Source: an uncultured Clostridia bacterium
GTDB lineage: Bacteria; Bacillota; Clostridia; TANB77; CAG-508
Length of the DNA stretch: 12,410 bases
Assembly: GCA_934167365.1 (NCBI GenBank)
Contig: CAKPKU010000046.1
Coordinates: forward strand, 1 to 12,410
Reading direction: 5' to 3'
A program made the translations under genes and the position numbers. The notes beneath the pieces are model-generated. The model worked only from the letters and a program-made list of their open reading frames with translations, did not search any database and was not told the origin of the DNA. Below, piece after piece: positions 6,259-12,410 of this stretch; within the stretch, counting starts at the first letter, position 1, and each line of letters begins with the position of its first letter.

Positions 6259-7182
6259 CTATAATAAATTATTCTCTTTAAGCAATTTTAATATAATAGC
6301 CATACGCATATATTTTCCATTTTCAGCTTGTTTAAAATAACAAGCTCTTGGATCATCATCTACTTCAACAGATATTTCATTTACTCTAGGTAATGGATGC
6401 AATATACATAAATCTGGTTTTGCATATTTCATTTTATCTTTATCTAATATATATACATCCTTTAATCTAATATATTCTTCTTCATTTAAAAAACGCTCTT
6501 TTTGTACTCTTGTCATATATAAAACATCTAATTTGTTCATATTTTCTTCTAAATTTTCTGTTTCTACATATTCTATATGGTTTTTATCTAAAATCTCAGT
6601 TCTTATATAATCAGGTATTCGTAGCTCTTTAGGTGATATTAAAATAAATTTAATATTTTTATATAATGATAAAGCAGTAATTAATGAATGAACTGTTCTT
6701 CCAAATTTTAAATCACCACATAAACCTATTGTCAAATCATCAATTCTGCCTTTTTCTTTGCTAATTGTTAAAAGATCTAGTAATGTTTGAGTAGGATGAT
6801 TATGTCCTCCATCACCTGCATTTATAATTGGAACCTTTGATCTCATTGATGCAACTAATGGAGCTCCTTCTTTAGGGTGTCTCATAGCAATAATATCTGA
6901 ATATCCGCTAACCACCTGAATTGTATCTGATAAAGACTCACCTTTAGAAGTTGATGAATTTTGTGCAGATGAAAAACCAATTACATTTCCGCCTAAACTA
7001 ATCATAGCTGATTCAAAGCTCAATCTTGTTCGCGTACTTGGTTCAAAAAACAAGGTCGCTAGTATCTTTCCTTTGCATACATCTTGATACTTTTTCTTAT
7101 TATTAATTATGTCTTTAGATACATCTATTAATTTATCAATTTCTTCTTTTGAAAAATCTTCTATACCGATCAAATTTTTCAT
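6259..7182 (-). CDS. pyrB: Aspartate carbamoyltransferase catalytic chain
   Basis: A 307-residue catalytic chain that joins carbamoyl phosphate and L-aspartate to N-carbamoyl-aspartate, the committed step of pyrimidine synthesis. The carbamoyl-phosphate motif FEPSTRTRLSFESA (46-59) is intact. So are the 80s loop SSTSKGES (76-83) with K80, HPTQTLLDL (129-137), the aspartate-domain DLKFGRTVHSL (157-167), TRVQKERF (224-231) and the HPLPR loop (262-266). Length is the usual one for the class that pairs with PyrI, and pyrI follows directly. The start has AGGAGG eight bases upstream. The gap from pyrE is about 30 bases, which is consistent with cotranscription. Confidence 0.98.
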   Translation of the reverse strand: MKNLIGIEDFSKEEIDKLIDVSKDIINNKKKYQDVCKGKILATLFFEPSTRTRLSFESAMISLGGNVIGFSSAQNSSTSKGESLSDTIQVVSGYSDIIAMRHPKEGAPLVASMRSKVPIINAGDGGHNHPTQTLLDLLTISKEKGRIDDLTIGLCGDLKFGRTVHSLITALSLYKNIKFILISPKELRIPDYIRTEILDKNHIEYVETENLEENMNKLDVLYMTRVQKERFLNEEEYIRLKDVYILDKDKMKYAKPDLCILHPLPRVNEISVEVDDDPRACYFKQAENGKYMRMAIILKLLKENNLL

Positions 7183-7212
7183 ATAATAATCCTCCTATCT
7201 AAAAGTTATCAA

Positions 7213-7851
7213 TTATTTTATCCAACTTTCATCACTTGGATTATTTCTAAATGCTATTAAGCGCATTTTATCTTCTGGTTTAATATATCCTTCTTCTGCT
7301 GCTACATCTATCATAACATCAAAATTAGACAAACTAATATTTTTAACATTTACACTTTCAAGATTTTCTTTACTTTTTTCCATATTATATGTGAATATAC
7401 TAACAATTCCTAATACAATCGCTCCTGCTGCTCTTAATACATTTACAACATCTATAACACTTCCACCTGTTGAAATTAAATCTTCAACAACAACAACTTT
7501 TTGGCCTTTTATTAATCTACCTTCAATTTGATTTTTTCTACCATGGTCTTTACTGCTTCCTCTTACATATCCCATTGGTAGATTTAAAATGTCAGCTGTA
7601 ATAGCTGCATGAGCAATACCAGCAGTACTTGTTCCCATTAAAACTTCTGCTCCTGGGAAATTTTCTTGAATTAGAGCTGCTAAACCTTCTTCTACATCAT
7701 TTCTAACTATTGGAGATGTTAAAGTTAATCTATTGTCACAATAAATAGGGCTTTTAATTCCACTTGCCCATGTGAATGGGTCATCTGGTTTTAAAAATAT
7801 AGCCTCAATAGATAATAAATCCTTTGCAATCTTCTTTTCTAAATTTTCCAT
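7213..7851 (-). CDS. pyrE: Orotate phosphoribosyltransferase
   Basis: A 212-residue enzyme that transfers phosphoribosyl from PRPP to orotate, giving OMP. The PRPP-binding motif VVVEDLISTGGS (120-131) is complete. The mobile catalytic loop RGSSKDHGRKNQIEG (97-111) carries the expected Lys, His and Arg residues. The N-terminal substrate segment FTWASGIKSPIYCDNR (26-41) is typical of the family. The ATG at 7851 is chosen, since it lies 10-11 bases after AAAGGA; a TTG three codons upstream at 7860 is too close to that site. About 160 bases separate it from pyrF, the largest gap inside the operon. Confidence 0.97.
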   Translation of the reverse strand: MENLEKKIAKDLLSIEAIFLKPDDPFTWASGIKSPIYCDNRLTLTSPIVRNDVEEGLAALIQENFPGAEVLMGTSTAGIAHAAITADILNLPMGYVRGSSKDHGRKNQIEGRLIKGQKVVVVEDLISTGGSVIDVVNVLRAAGAIVLGIVSIFTYNMEKSKENLESVNVKNISLSNFDVMIDVAAEEGYIKPEDKMRLIAFRNNPSDESWIK

Positions 7852-8010
7852 AATAATCAATTCCTTTCTTTTAAATACTCATTAAAATTTCCTTTGAAAA
7901 TGAAATATCTATTTTTATTTTGAGTTATGAAACTTAAAGCTTCTTATTATTTCTTATATTTTAATACATAATTGTTTTATTTAATATTTTTATATATTGT
8001 ATCTTTTTGC
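7852..8010 (-). other. Intergenic stretch inside the pyr operon with a possible three-codon minicistron
   Basis: No full gene fits in this AT-rich gap. One candidate is a minicistron at 7871-7882 on the minus strand (ATG AGT ATT TAA, peptide MSI). It is preceded by AAAGG (7891-7895) at eight bases and ends about 20 bases before the pyrE start. No terminator hairpin with a T-run and no convincing promoter were found. It may simply be a tolerated spacer. Confidence 0.25.
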
Positions 8011-8712
8011 CTAATCTTCACAAAACTGCTCTTTACAAATTTTATATGCTTGTACTGGATCTTCTGCTTGAGTTATTGGTCTTCCAACTACTATATAGTC
8101 TGAACCAAGCTCTTTTGCTCTTGCTGGTGTTGTTATTCTAACTTGATCTCCTGCATCTTTTGAAGCAAATCTTATTCCTGGTGTAACTGTTATAAAATCT
8201 TTTCCACATTTTTGTTTAACAGCTTGTACTTCCAATGGAGAACATACAACTCCATCTAAACCTGCATTTTTTGTGTTTTCTGCATAATGCATTACTACAT
8301 CTTCTATTGGCTCATTAATTAGTAGTTCCTTTTCCATTCTTTCTTGACTTGTTGATGTTAGCTGAGTAACTGCTATAAGTAGTGGCCTTGTTCCATCTTC
8401 TTTTGTTAGTCCTTTTAAACCTGCTTTCATCATGTCTATTGTTCCAGCTGCATGAACATTAGTCATATCAACATCAAGATTTGCTAATGATTTCATTGCT
8501 TTTTCTACTGTATTTGGAATATCATGAAGTTTTAAATCTAAAAAGATTTTGTGTCCTCTTTTTTTAATTTCTTTTACTATTTCTGGACCTTCTGAATAAA
8601 AAAGCTCCATTCCTATTTTTAGAAATAACTTTTCTTCTTTGAATAGGTCAAGAAATTTGAAGGTTTCTTCCTTATTTTTAAAATCACATGCTATTATAAC
8701 ATCTTTTCCCAT
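8011..8712 (-). CDS. pyrF: Orotidine 5'-phosphate decarboxylase
   Basis: A 233-residue TIM-barrel enzyme that decarboxylates OMP to UMP, the last step of the pathway. Its signatures are DVIIACDF near the N-terminus, LKIGMELF (about 31-38), the catalytic D-x-K-x-x-x-D segment FLDLKLHDIP (about 57-66), TPGIR (about 177-181) and VVGRPIT, whose Arg grips the phosphate. The ATG at 8712 (MGKDV) is chosen. An ATG four codons upstream (8724) abuts the AAAGGA site with no spacing and would be a poor start. It sits about 30 bases after pyrD on the same transcript. Confidence 0.97.
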   Translation of the reverse strand: MGKDVIIACDFKNKEETFKFLDLFKEEKLFLKIGMELFYSEGPEIVKEIKKRGHKIFLDLKLHDIPNTVEKAMKSLANLDVDMTNVHAAGTIDMMKAGLKGLTKEDGTRPLLIAVTQLTSTSQERMEKELLINEPIEDVVMHYAENTKNAGLDGVVCSPLEVQAVKQKCGKDFITVTPGIRFASKDAGDQVRITTPARAKELGSDYIVVGRPITQAEDPVQAYKICKEQFCED

Positions 8713-8742
8713 ATAAAAATTCATTCCTTTCTAACTTTAATT

Positions 8743-9663
8743 TTAATGTGCCATTCCTATAACATCACTTAATTTTTCAATACCATACTTATCCATAACT
8801 TCAGGTAAATCTTCAATAATTTCCTTACACACATATGGATTTTTCAAATTAGCAGCTCCAATTTCTACTGCACTTGCACCTGCTAACATCATTTCAACAA
8901 CATCTTCTGCTGTTGATATTCCTCCAACTCCAATTATTGGTATTTTAACCGCTTCATAAACTTGATAAACCATTCTTAATGCTACTGGAAAAATAGCTGG
9001 TCCTGAAAATCCTCCCATTTTATTAGCTATTACAGGCTTTTTAGTTTTTAAATTAATTCTCATTCCAAGCATTGTATTTATTAAAACTATACCATCTGCT
9101 CCACCTTCCTCACAAGCTTTTGCTATTTCAACAATGTTTGTAACATTTGGTGTAAGCTTAACATATACGGGTTTGGTTGTGACCGCTTTTACTGCTTTTG
9201 TTACTTCTTTGGCAGATTCAGGATTTGTTCCAAATGCCATTCCACCATTGTGAACATTTGGACAACTGATATTTACTTCAATTATTTCAACTTGATCTTC
9301 CTTATCAATTTTTTGGCAACATTCAACATATTCATCAATTGAAAAGCCACTTATATTTGCTATTAATGGCTTTTTAAAACATTCCCTTAATTTTGGAAGC
9401 TCTTTTGAAATAACTGAATCAATTCCTGGATTTTGAAGTCCTATTGAATTTATAAGACCTTCTTTACATTCAGCTATACGAGGCAATGGATTACCATATC
9501 TTGCTTCTTTTGTTGTTCCCTTAAATGAAATAGAGCCTAAAATGTTAATATCATAAAATTTAGTAAATTCATATCCAAATCCAAATGTTCCACTTGCAGG
9601 AATAACTGGATTATCAAGCTCTATACCACTTAATTTTACTTTTAATCTATCATTTTTTACCAT
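8743..9663 (-). CDS. pyrD: Dihydroorotate dehydrogenase, class 1B catalytic subunit
   Basis: A 306-residue FMN enzyme that oxidises dihydroorotate to orotate. Class 1 features include the catalytic cysteine C134 in VNISCPNVHNGG (130-141), where class 2 enzymes have serine. FMN and substrate contacts include FKGTT (47-51), NSIGLQNPG (72-80), K169 in YVKLTPN, NTMLGM (196-201), GGFSGP (217-222) and GVGGIS (245-250). Adjacent pyrK defines it as the NAD-linked 1B type, in which electrons pass via FAD and an iron-sulfur cluster. The start overlaps the pyrK stop by seven bases (ATGGTAA), suggesting translational coupling, with AAGGAGG upstream. Confidence 0.98.
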   Translation of the reverse strand: MVKNDRLKVKLSGIELDNPVIPASGTFGFGYEFTKFYDINILGSISFKGTTKEARYGNPLPRIAECKEGLINSIGLQNPGIDSVISKELPKLRECFKKPLIANISGFSIDEYVECCQKIDKEDQVEIIEVNISCPNVHNGGMAFGTNPESAKEVTKAVKAVTTKPVYVKLTPNVTNIVEIAKACEEGGADGIVLINTMLGMRINLKTKKPVIANKMGGFSGPAIFPVALRMVYQVYEAVKIPIIGVGGISTAEDVVEMMLAGASAVEIGAANLKNPYVCKEIIEDLPEVMDKYGIEKLSDVIGMAH

Positions 9664-10397
9664 ATTACTTCCTCCTTATCAAAAACAGGACCATCTTTAC
9701 ATACTCTTTTATATCCATTTTTAGTTTCTATTGTACATCCCATACATGCTCCAAAACCACATCCCATACGCTCTTCTAGGCTTATTTGACCATGTACATT
9801 AGGTGTTGACACACATATAGCTTTTAACATAGGCATTGGTCCACATGCATAGAAATATGAATAACTATCTAAATTTTTTATAATATCTGTTACAAATCCT
9901 TTAGTTCCATAACTACCATCTACAGTTGAAATATATACATCTATACCTAGTTTTTTAAATTCCTCTTCAAAAAATATATCTTCTTTGGTATTAAAACCAA
10001 GCACTACTATAGGGTGTTTTCCTGCATTTATAAGCTTTTTGCATAAATTATACATAGGAGGAGTTCCAACACCACCACCTATTAATAATGGTGCATCTCC
10101 TTCACAATTTATATTAAAACCATTTCCTAAACCTGTTAAAATATTAAGTATTTGGTTTTGTTTTAAATTAGACATATAATCAGTTCCATGACCTACAACT
10201 TTGTAAATTATTGTAATTGTTTTATCATTATAATCACAAATTGAAATTGGTCTTCTTAAATAAAAACCTTCAAGCTCAATATTAACAAATTGCCCTGGGT
10301 TAGAAATTGATGTTGTATCTCCTTCTAATATCATCTTAAATACATCTTTAGCAATTTTTTTGTTTTCTATTATTTTATATTCTAAAGTTTTGTTCAA
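9657..10397 (-). CDS. pyrK: Dihydroorotate dehydrogenase electron transfer subunit
   Basis: A protein of about 246 residues with a ferredoxin-reductase fold that passes electrons from PyrD to NAD+. The flavin motif is RRPISI and the nucleotide-binding segment is GGGVGTPPM (113-121 counted from the upstream ATG). A C-terminal cluster in ERMGCGFGACMGC, plus a later Cys in VCKDGPVF, supplies the four cysteines (C219, C224, C227, C239 in that numbering) for a [2Fe-2S] centre. The in-frame ATG at 10415 has no ribosome-binding site in front, and an AAAGGA lies inside its first codons. The TTG at 10397 is nine bases after that site and gives an N-terminus matching known PyrK length. GTG at 10400 is the other option. 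It is coupled to pyrD by overlap. Confidence 0.93.
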   Translation of the reverse strand: MNKTLEYKIIENKKIAKDVFKMILEGDTTSISNPGQFVNIELEGFYLRRPISICDYNDKTITIIYKVVGHGTDYMSNLKQNQILNILTGLGNGFNINCEGDAPLLIGGGVGTPPMYNLCKKLINAGKHPIVVLGFNTKEDIFFEEEFKKLGIDVYISTVDGSYGTKGFVTDIIKNLDSYSYFYACGPMPMLKAICVSTPNVHGQISLEERMGCGFGACMGCTIETKNGYKRVCKDGPVFDKEEVIW

Positions 10398-10474
10398 CAC
10401 ACTCAATCCTTTCATATTGTTGTTTTAATTTTCTATGAATATTATAATTTTATTTTAGGCTCTATTTTCTAAAA

Positions 10475-11749
10475 TTAAAGCTTTTGCTCATCTTCAAATA
10501 CAATTTTTCCCGCACAAATTGTCATTTTACATTTACCATAAACATTATTTCCATCAAAAGGTGTTGCTTTTCCCATTGATACAAATGTTGAAGAATCTAT
10601 ATTATATTGAGCATTTAAATCGTATACTGTTAAATCTGCTATTTGTCCCTCTTTTATTTCTGTTCCTATTTTAAAGATTTGTCTTGGATTTGTGTTCATT
10701 AGATCTAGCAATTTTTCTAATGTTATTATTCCTGGCTTTACTAAATTTGTATATAATACTGGAAATGCTACTTCTAATCCTACTACTCCCATACAACTTC
10801 CTGCTAAACCTTTACTTTTTTCTTCTTTAGAATGTGGAGCATGGTCAGTTATTATCATATCTATTGTACCATCTTTTATACCTTCTATTAATGCCAATCT
10901 ATCTTCTTCAGAGCGGATAGGTGGATTCATTTTAAATCTTCCATCTTCTTGTAAATCCATATCATTTAATGTTAAATAATGTGGACCTGTTTCACAAGTT
11001 ACATTTACTCCTTCTGATTTTGCTTTACGAATTATATCAACACTTTCTTTTGTTGAAATGTGACATACATGATAATGACATCCTGTTTTTCTTGATAGCT
11101 CTATATCTCTTTTTATTGGACCCCATTCGCTTTCTGAACAAATTCCTTTATGATTGTGTAGTTTTGCGTATTGTCCATCATGAATATATCCTCCATTTAG
11201 AAGGCTATTGTCTTCACAATGTGCTACTATCATCTTATTAAGTTTTTTGGCTTTTTCCATTGCATTTAGCATCATTTCCTGATTTTGTACACCATGTCCA
11301 TCATCTGAAAAAGCTATTACATAATTTGCAATTTCATCTAAATCAGCAAGCTCTTCACCTTTTTCGCCCTTTGTAATTGTTCCATATGGATATACATTTA
11401 TTTTTGCATCTTTTTTTATTGCATCTAGCTCTACTTGCAAATTTTCCATACAGTCTGGTGTTGGGTTTAAATTAGGCATAGCACAAATACTTGTATATCC
11501 GCCTTTTGCTCCAGCCATGCTACCTGTTGCAATTGTTTCTTTATAAATAAAACCAGGCTCTCTTAGATGTGTATGAACATCAATTAAACCTGGTAATAAA
11601 TACATATTATTTAAATCATAAATTTCATCGAAATCAGTTGATTCGATGTTTTCAGCTATTTTTGTTATTGTAGACTCTGTTATTTCTATATCACATTTTT
11701 GAAATCTTTTGTTTATAAATGCCATTGCATTTTTTAGTAATATTTTCAT
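10475..11749 (-). CDS. pyrC: Dihydroorotase (class I)
   Basis: A 424-residue zinc amidohydrolase that closes carbamoyl-aspartate to dihydroorotate. Metal and substrate residues are all present: DVHTHLREPG (57-66) with H59, H61 and R63, the FSDDG acidic pair (D149/D150), VAHCED (H177), VCHIST (H230) and the catalytic aspartate D302 in TDHAPHS. NPP (275-277) and GLE (324-326) regions are as in Bacillus-type enzymes, and length is standard. It is the first gene of the operon, with GGAGG (11757-11761) seven bases before ATG and a near-consensus promoter about 28 bases upstream. The gap to pyrK is about 60-75 bases and holds no terminator. Confidence 0.98.
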   Translation of the reverse strand: MKILLKNAMAFINKRFQKCDIEITESTITKIAENIESTDFDEIYDLNNMYLLPGLIDVHTHLREPGFIYKETIATGSMAGAKGGYTSICAMPNLNPTPDCMENLQVELDAIKKDAKINVYPYGTITKGEKGEELADLDEIANYVIAFSDDGHGVQNQEMMLNAMEKAKKLNKMIVAHCEDNSLLNGGYIHDGQYAKLHNHKGICSESEWGPIKRDIELSRKTGCHYHVCHISTKESVDIIRKAKSEGVNVTCETGPHYLTLNDMDLQEDGRFKMNPPIRSEEDRLALIEGIKDGTIDMIITDHAPHSKEEKSKGLAGSCMGVVGLEVAFPVLYTNLVKPGIITLEKLLDLMNTNPRQIFKIGTEIKEGQIADLTVYDLNAQYNIDSSTFVSMGKATPFDGNNVYGKCKMTICAGKIVFEDEQKL

Positions 11750-11776
11750 AAAAAATCCTCCTTTTTTATTTTATTT

Positions 11777-11805
11777 ATAATATAAAAAGGTGCTGAATTT
11801 GTCAA
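11777..11805 (-). promoter_or_regulatory. Promoter of the pyr operon
   Basis: On the minus strand: TTGACA (11800-11805, a perfect -35), a 17-base spacer and TATTAT (11777-11782). Transcription would start near 11770, leaving a leader of only about 20 bases before pyrC. That leaves no room for a PyrR-type antiterminator/terminator leader. Confidence 0.8.
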
Positions 11806-11825
11806 TATTAAAAATAAACAATATT
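11803..11825. repeat. Paired CAATATT repeats between the divergent promoters
   Basis: CAATATT occurs at 11803-11809 and 11819-11825, 16 bases start to start. Its AATATT core is palindromic. The first copy overlaps the -35 of the pyr promoter, so the pair could be an operator. It could equally be chance in AT-rich DNA. Confidence 0.25.
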
Positions 11826-11859
11826 TCACTTTCATCTTATATAATTATTTACATAATTC

Positions 11860-11888
11860 TTGCTTTTGCTTACATTTTATGCTATAAT
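11860..11888 (+). promoter_or_regulatory. Promoter of the small plus-strand transcription unit
   Basis: TTGCTT (11860-11865), a 17-base spacer and an extended -10 TGC-TATAAT (TATAAT at 11883-11888). Start of transcription is expected near 11895. It diverges from the pyr promoter, with about 55 bases between the two -35 boxes. Confidence 0.65.
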
Positions 11889-11910
11889 TATTATATAAAT
11901 TTTTATATAA

Positions 11911-11954
11911 AACTACTGGAATAACTTTTAGGGGAGTTACTAATTCCTAGTATG
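11911..11954 (+). promoter_or_regulatory. Structured 5' leader hairpin
   Basis: An imperfect dyad: TACT-GGAA-TAACT on the left, the loop TTTAGGGG, then AGTTA-CTAA-TTCC-T-AGTA on the right. Thirteen base pairs form with a small internal bulge and one bulged T. It lies between the promoter and the small ORF and contains a GGGGAG purine run in the loop. It could modulate translation or stability, or be part of a functional RNA. Confidence 0.45.
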
Positions 11955-11974
11955 ATGAGGAGTGAAATAATTAT

Positions 11975-12109
11975 ATGGCAGCTTTGCTTTGTTTTCTTCT
12001 TTACTTTAAAAAAGAAATATGGGAAGACTTCCCCATTCTTCTAAAAATAATTATTTGTATTGCGGTTTTTCTTGAATTAATCGCAAATGTATTAAAACTT
12101 ATTAGTTAA
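11975..12109 (+). CDS. Small hydrophobic protein, 44 residues, unrecognised
   Basis: An ORF of 44 codons plus TAA, starting MAALLCFLLYFKKEIW. The first 11 residues are hydrophobic, then there is a charged stretch (KKEIWED, 12-18). A long hydrophobic helix (about 21-43, ILLKIIICIAVFLELIANV) is probably a membrane segment. GAGGAG lies 12 bases before the ATG, slightly far. The unit has a good promoter, a structured leader and a terminator four bases after the stop, which argues that it is transcribed as a single short RNA of about 245 bases. I do not recognise the protein. It could be a small membrane protein, a type I toxin-like peptide, or an accidental ORF in a non-coding RNA. An alternative overlapping frame (11952-12044, 30 residues) is also open. 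Confidence 0.5.
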   Translation: MAALLCFLLYFKKEIWEDFPILLKIIICIAVFLELIANVLKLIS

Positions 12110-12112
12110 TTT

Positions 12113-12141
12113 AAAAAAGACCTTCCCTAGAGGTCTTTTTT
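12113..12141. terminator. Bidirectional rho-independent terminator
   Basis: Perfect 11-base stem AAAAAAGACCT (12113-12123) with AGGTCTTTTTT (12131-12141) around loop TCCCTAG. It has A-runs on one side and T-runs on the other, so it works in both directions. It ends the small plus-strand unit and the convergent minus-strand gene at the right edge. Confidence 0.9.
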
Positions 12142-12172
12142 ACTTACCGTATGCCAATAATAATTATTTTTG

Positions 12173-12213
12173 TAATGGTCTATTGCCATTATTTTGCAAT
12201 TATTATGCAAAAT
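12173..12213. repeat. Two adjacent hairpins at the end of the right-edge gene
   Basis: TAATGG (12173-12178) pairs with CCATTA (12186-12191). ATTTTGCA (12191-12198) pairs with TGCAAAAT (12206-12213). The second hairpin has a seven-base loop that contains the stop codon of the minus-strand gene. Neither has a T-run of its own, so they are more likely mRNA 3'-end structure than terminators. Confidence 0.5.
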
Positions 12214-12410
12214 AAAATCTTTCAGCATTTAATTTTTTAATATATTCGTAATCATCAATATGCATTAAATAAATGTTTGTTCCTTTTTTCTTTATTTTTT
12301 CTAATATAGGTATTACTTCTTCAAATTTAATATGAACTCCTCCGTTTTTTGAAACATCAATATATAACTCATCTACATTGTTCATATGCTCTAAAAATGA
12401 ATCAATATTT
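12203..12410 (-). CDS. Unrecognised protein, C-terminal part (runs off the right edge)
   Basis: The frame is open from the right edge to a TAA at 12203-12205, about 68 codons, so only the 3' end of a larger gene is seen. An ATG at 12385 lies in frame, but there is no ribosome-binding site before it and the frame continues upstream (NIDSFLEHMNNVDELYIDV), so it is probably internal. The visible segment alternates strands and helices: ELYIDVSK (strand), a helix with VIPILEKIKKKG, then NIYLMHIDD (strand), EYIKKLNAE (helix) and a final FYFA. This looks like the end of an alpha/beta domain, but I cannot name the family. It converges on the small plus-strand unit and shares its terminator. Confidence 0.7.
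   Translation of the reverse strand, partial: NIDSFLEHMNNVDELYIDVSKNGGVHIKFEEVIPILEKIKKKGTNIYLMHIDDYEYIKKLNAERFYFA

Noticed and set aside
10692..11241. Plus-strand frames of 95 and 90 codons opposite pyrC
   Set aside because: Antisense shadows of a well-supported dihydroorotase with no domain features of their own.
11750..11800. PyrR-binding attenuator or other riboswitch before pyrC
   Set aside because: The predicted leader is about 20 bases and shows no hairpin or terminator.
12203..12385. Complete 60-residue gene starting at 12385
   Set aside because: The frame stays open to the window edge and there is no ribosome-binding site before that ATG, so it is more likely the tail of a longer gene.
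1..12410. tRNA or rRNA genes
   Set aside because: No GC-rich cloverleaf-like segment, TTCGA-type T-loop with acceptor pairing, or rRNA core sequence was noticed on either strand.

Overview
The window is very AT-rich and coded almost entirely on the minus strand. Strong Shine-Dalgarno sites (AAAGGA, AGGAGG), A/T-ending codons and the gene content point to a low-GC Firmicute, most likely an anaerobic member of the Clostridia. Supporting traits are a class 1B dihydroorotate dehydrogenase made of PyrD plus the iron-sulfur flavoprotein PyrK, and a PyrB aspartate carbamoyltransferase paired with an allosteric PyrI chain. This assignment is inferred from gene content, not from a marker gene.

Right edge to centre: 12410-12203 holds the 3' end of an unrecognised minus-strand gene. 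It converges with a small plus-strand transcription unit at 11860-12141 that has its own extended -10 promoter, a structured leader, a 44-residue hydrophobic ORF and a strong bidirectional terminator. A divergent promoter at 11777-11805 drives the pyrimidine operon leftwards: pyrC, pyrK, pyrD, pyrF, pyrE, pyrB, pyrI. Its products carry out carbamoyl-aspartate formation (PyrB/PyrI), ring closure (PyrC), oxidation to orotate (PyrD/PyrK), transfer to PRPP (PyrE) and decarboxylation to UMP (PyrF). Only carbamoyl-phosphate synthase is missing. The operon ends at a large hairpin terminator at 5756-5827. There is no room for a PyrR-type attenuator before pyrC, so feedback may rest largely on PyrI.

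Centre to left: murD (peptidoglycan precursor ligase) has its own promoter. It is followed by a phasin-like small protein and a UbiB/ABC1-family kinase-like protein, which probably form a two-gene unit. Next come a CaCA-family cation antiporter and a NUDIX hydrolase. Between the UbiB gene and the antiporter lies a palindromic element at 1952-2140, made of a long hairpin plus a partial 85-bp tandem duplication. It resembles a REP/BIME or MITE-type repeat.

The left edge holds the 5' end of an IS transposase (helix-turn-helix part only) with a plausible promoter.

Most of the window is ordinary housekeeping. The parts that merit a second look are the repeat element, the small plus-strand transcription unit, the short-leader pyr promoter, the phasin/UbiB pair and a conspicuous GAG-before-CTN codon-pair habit.
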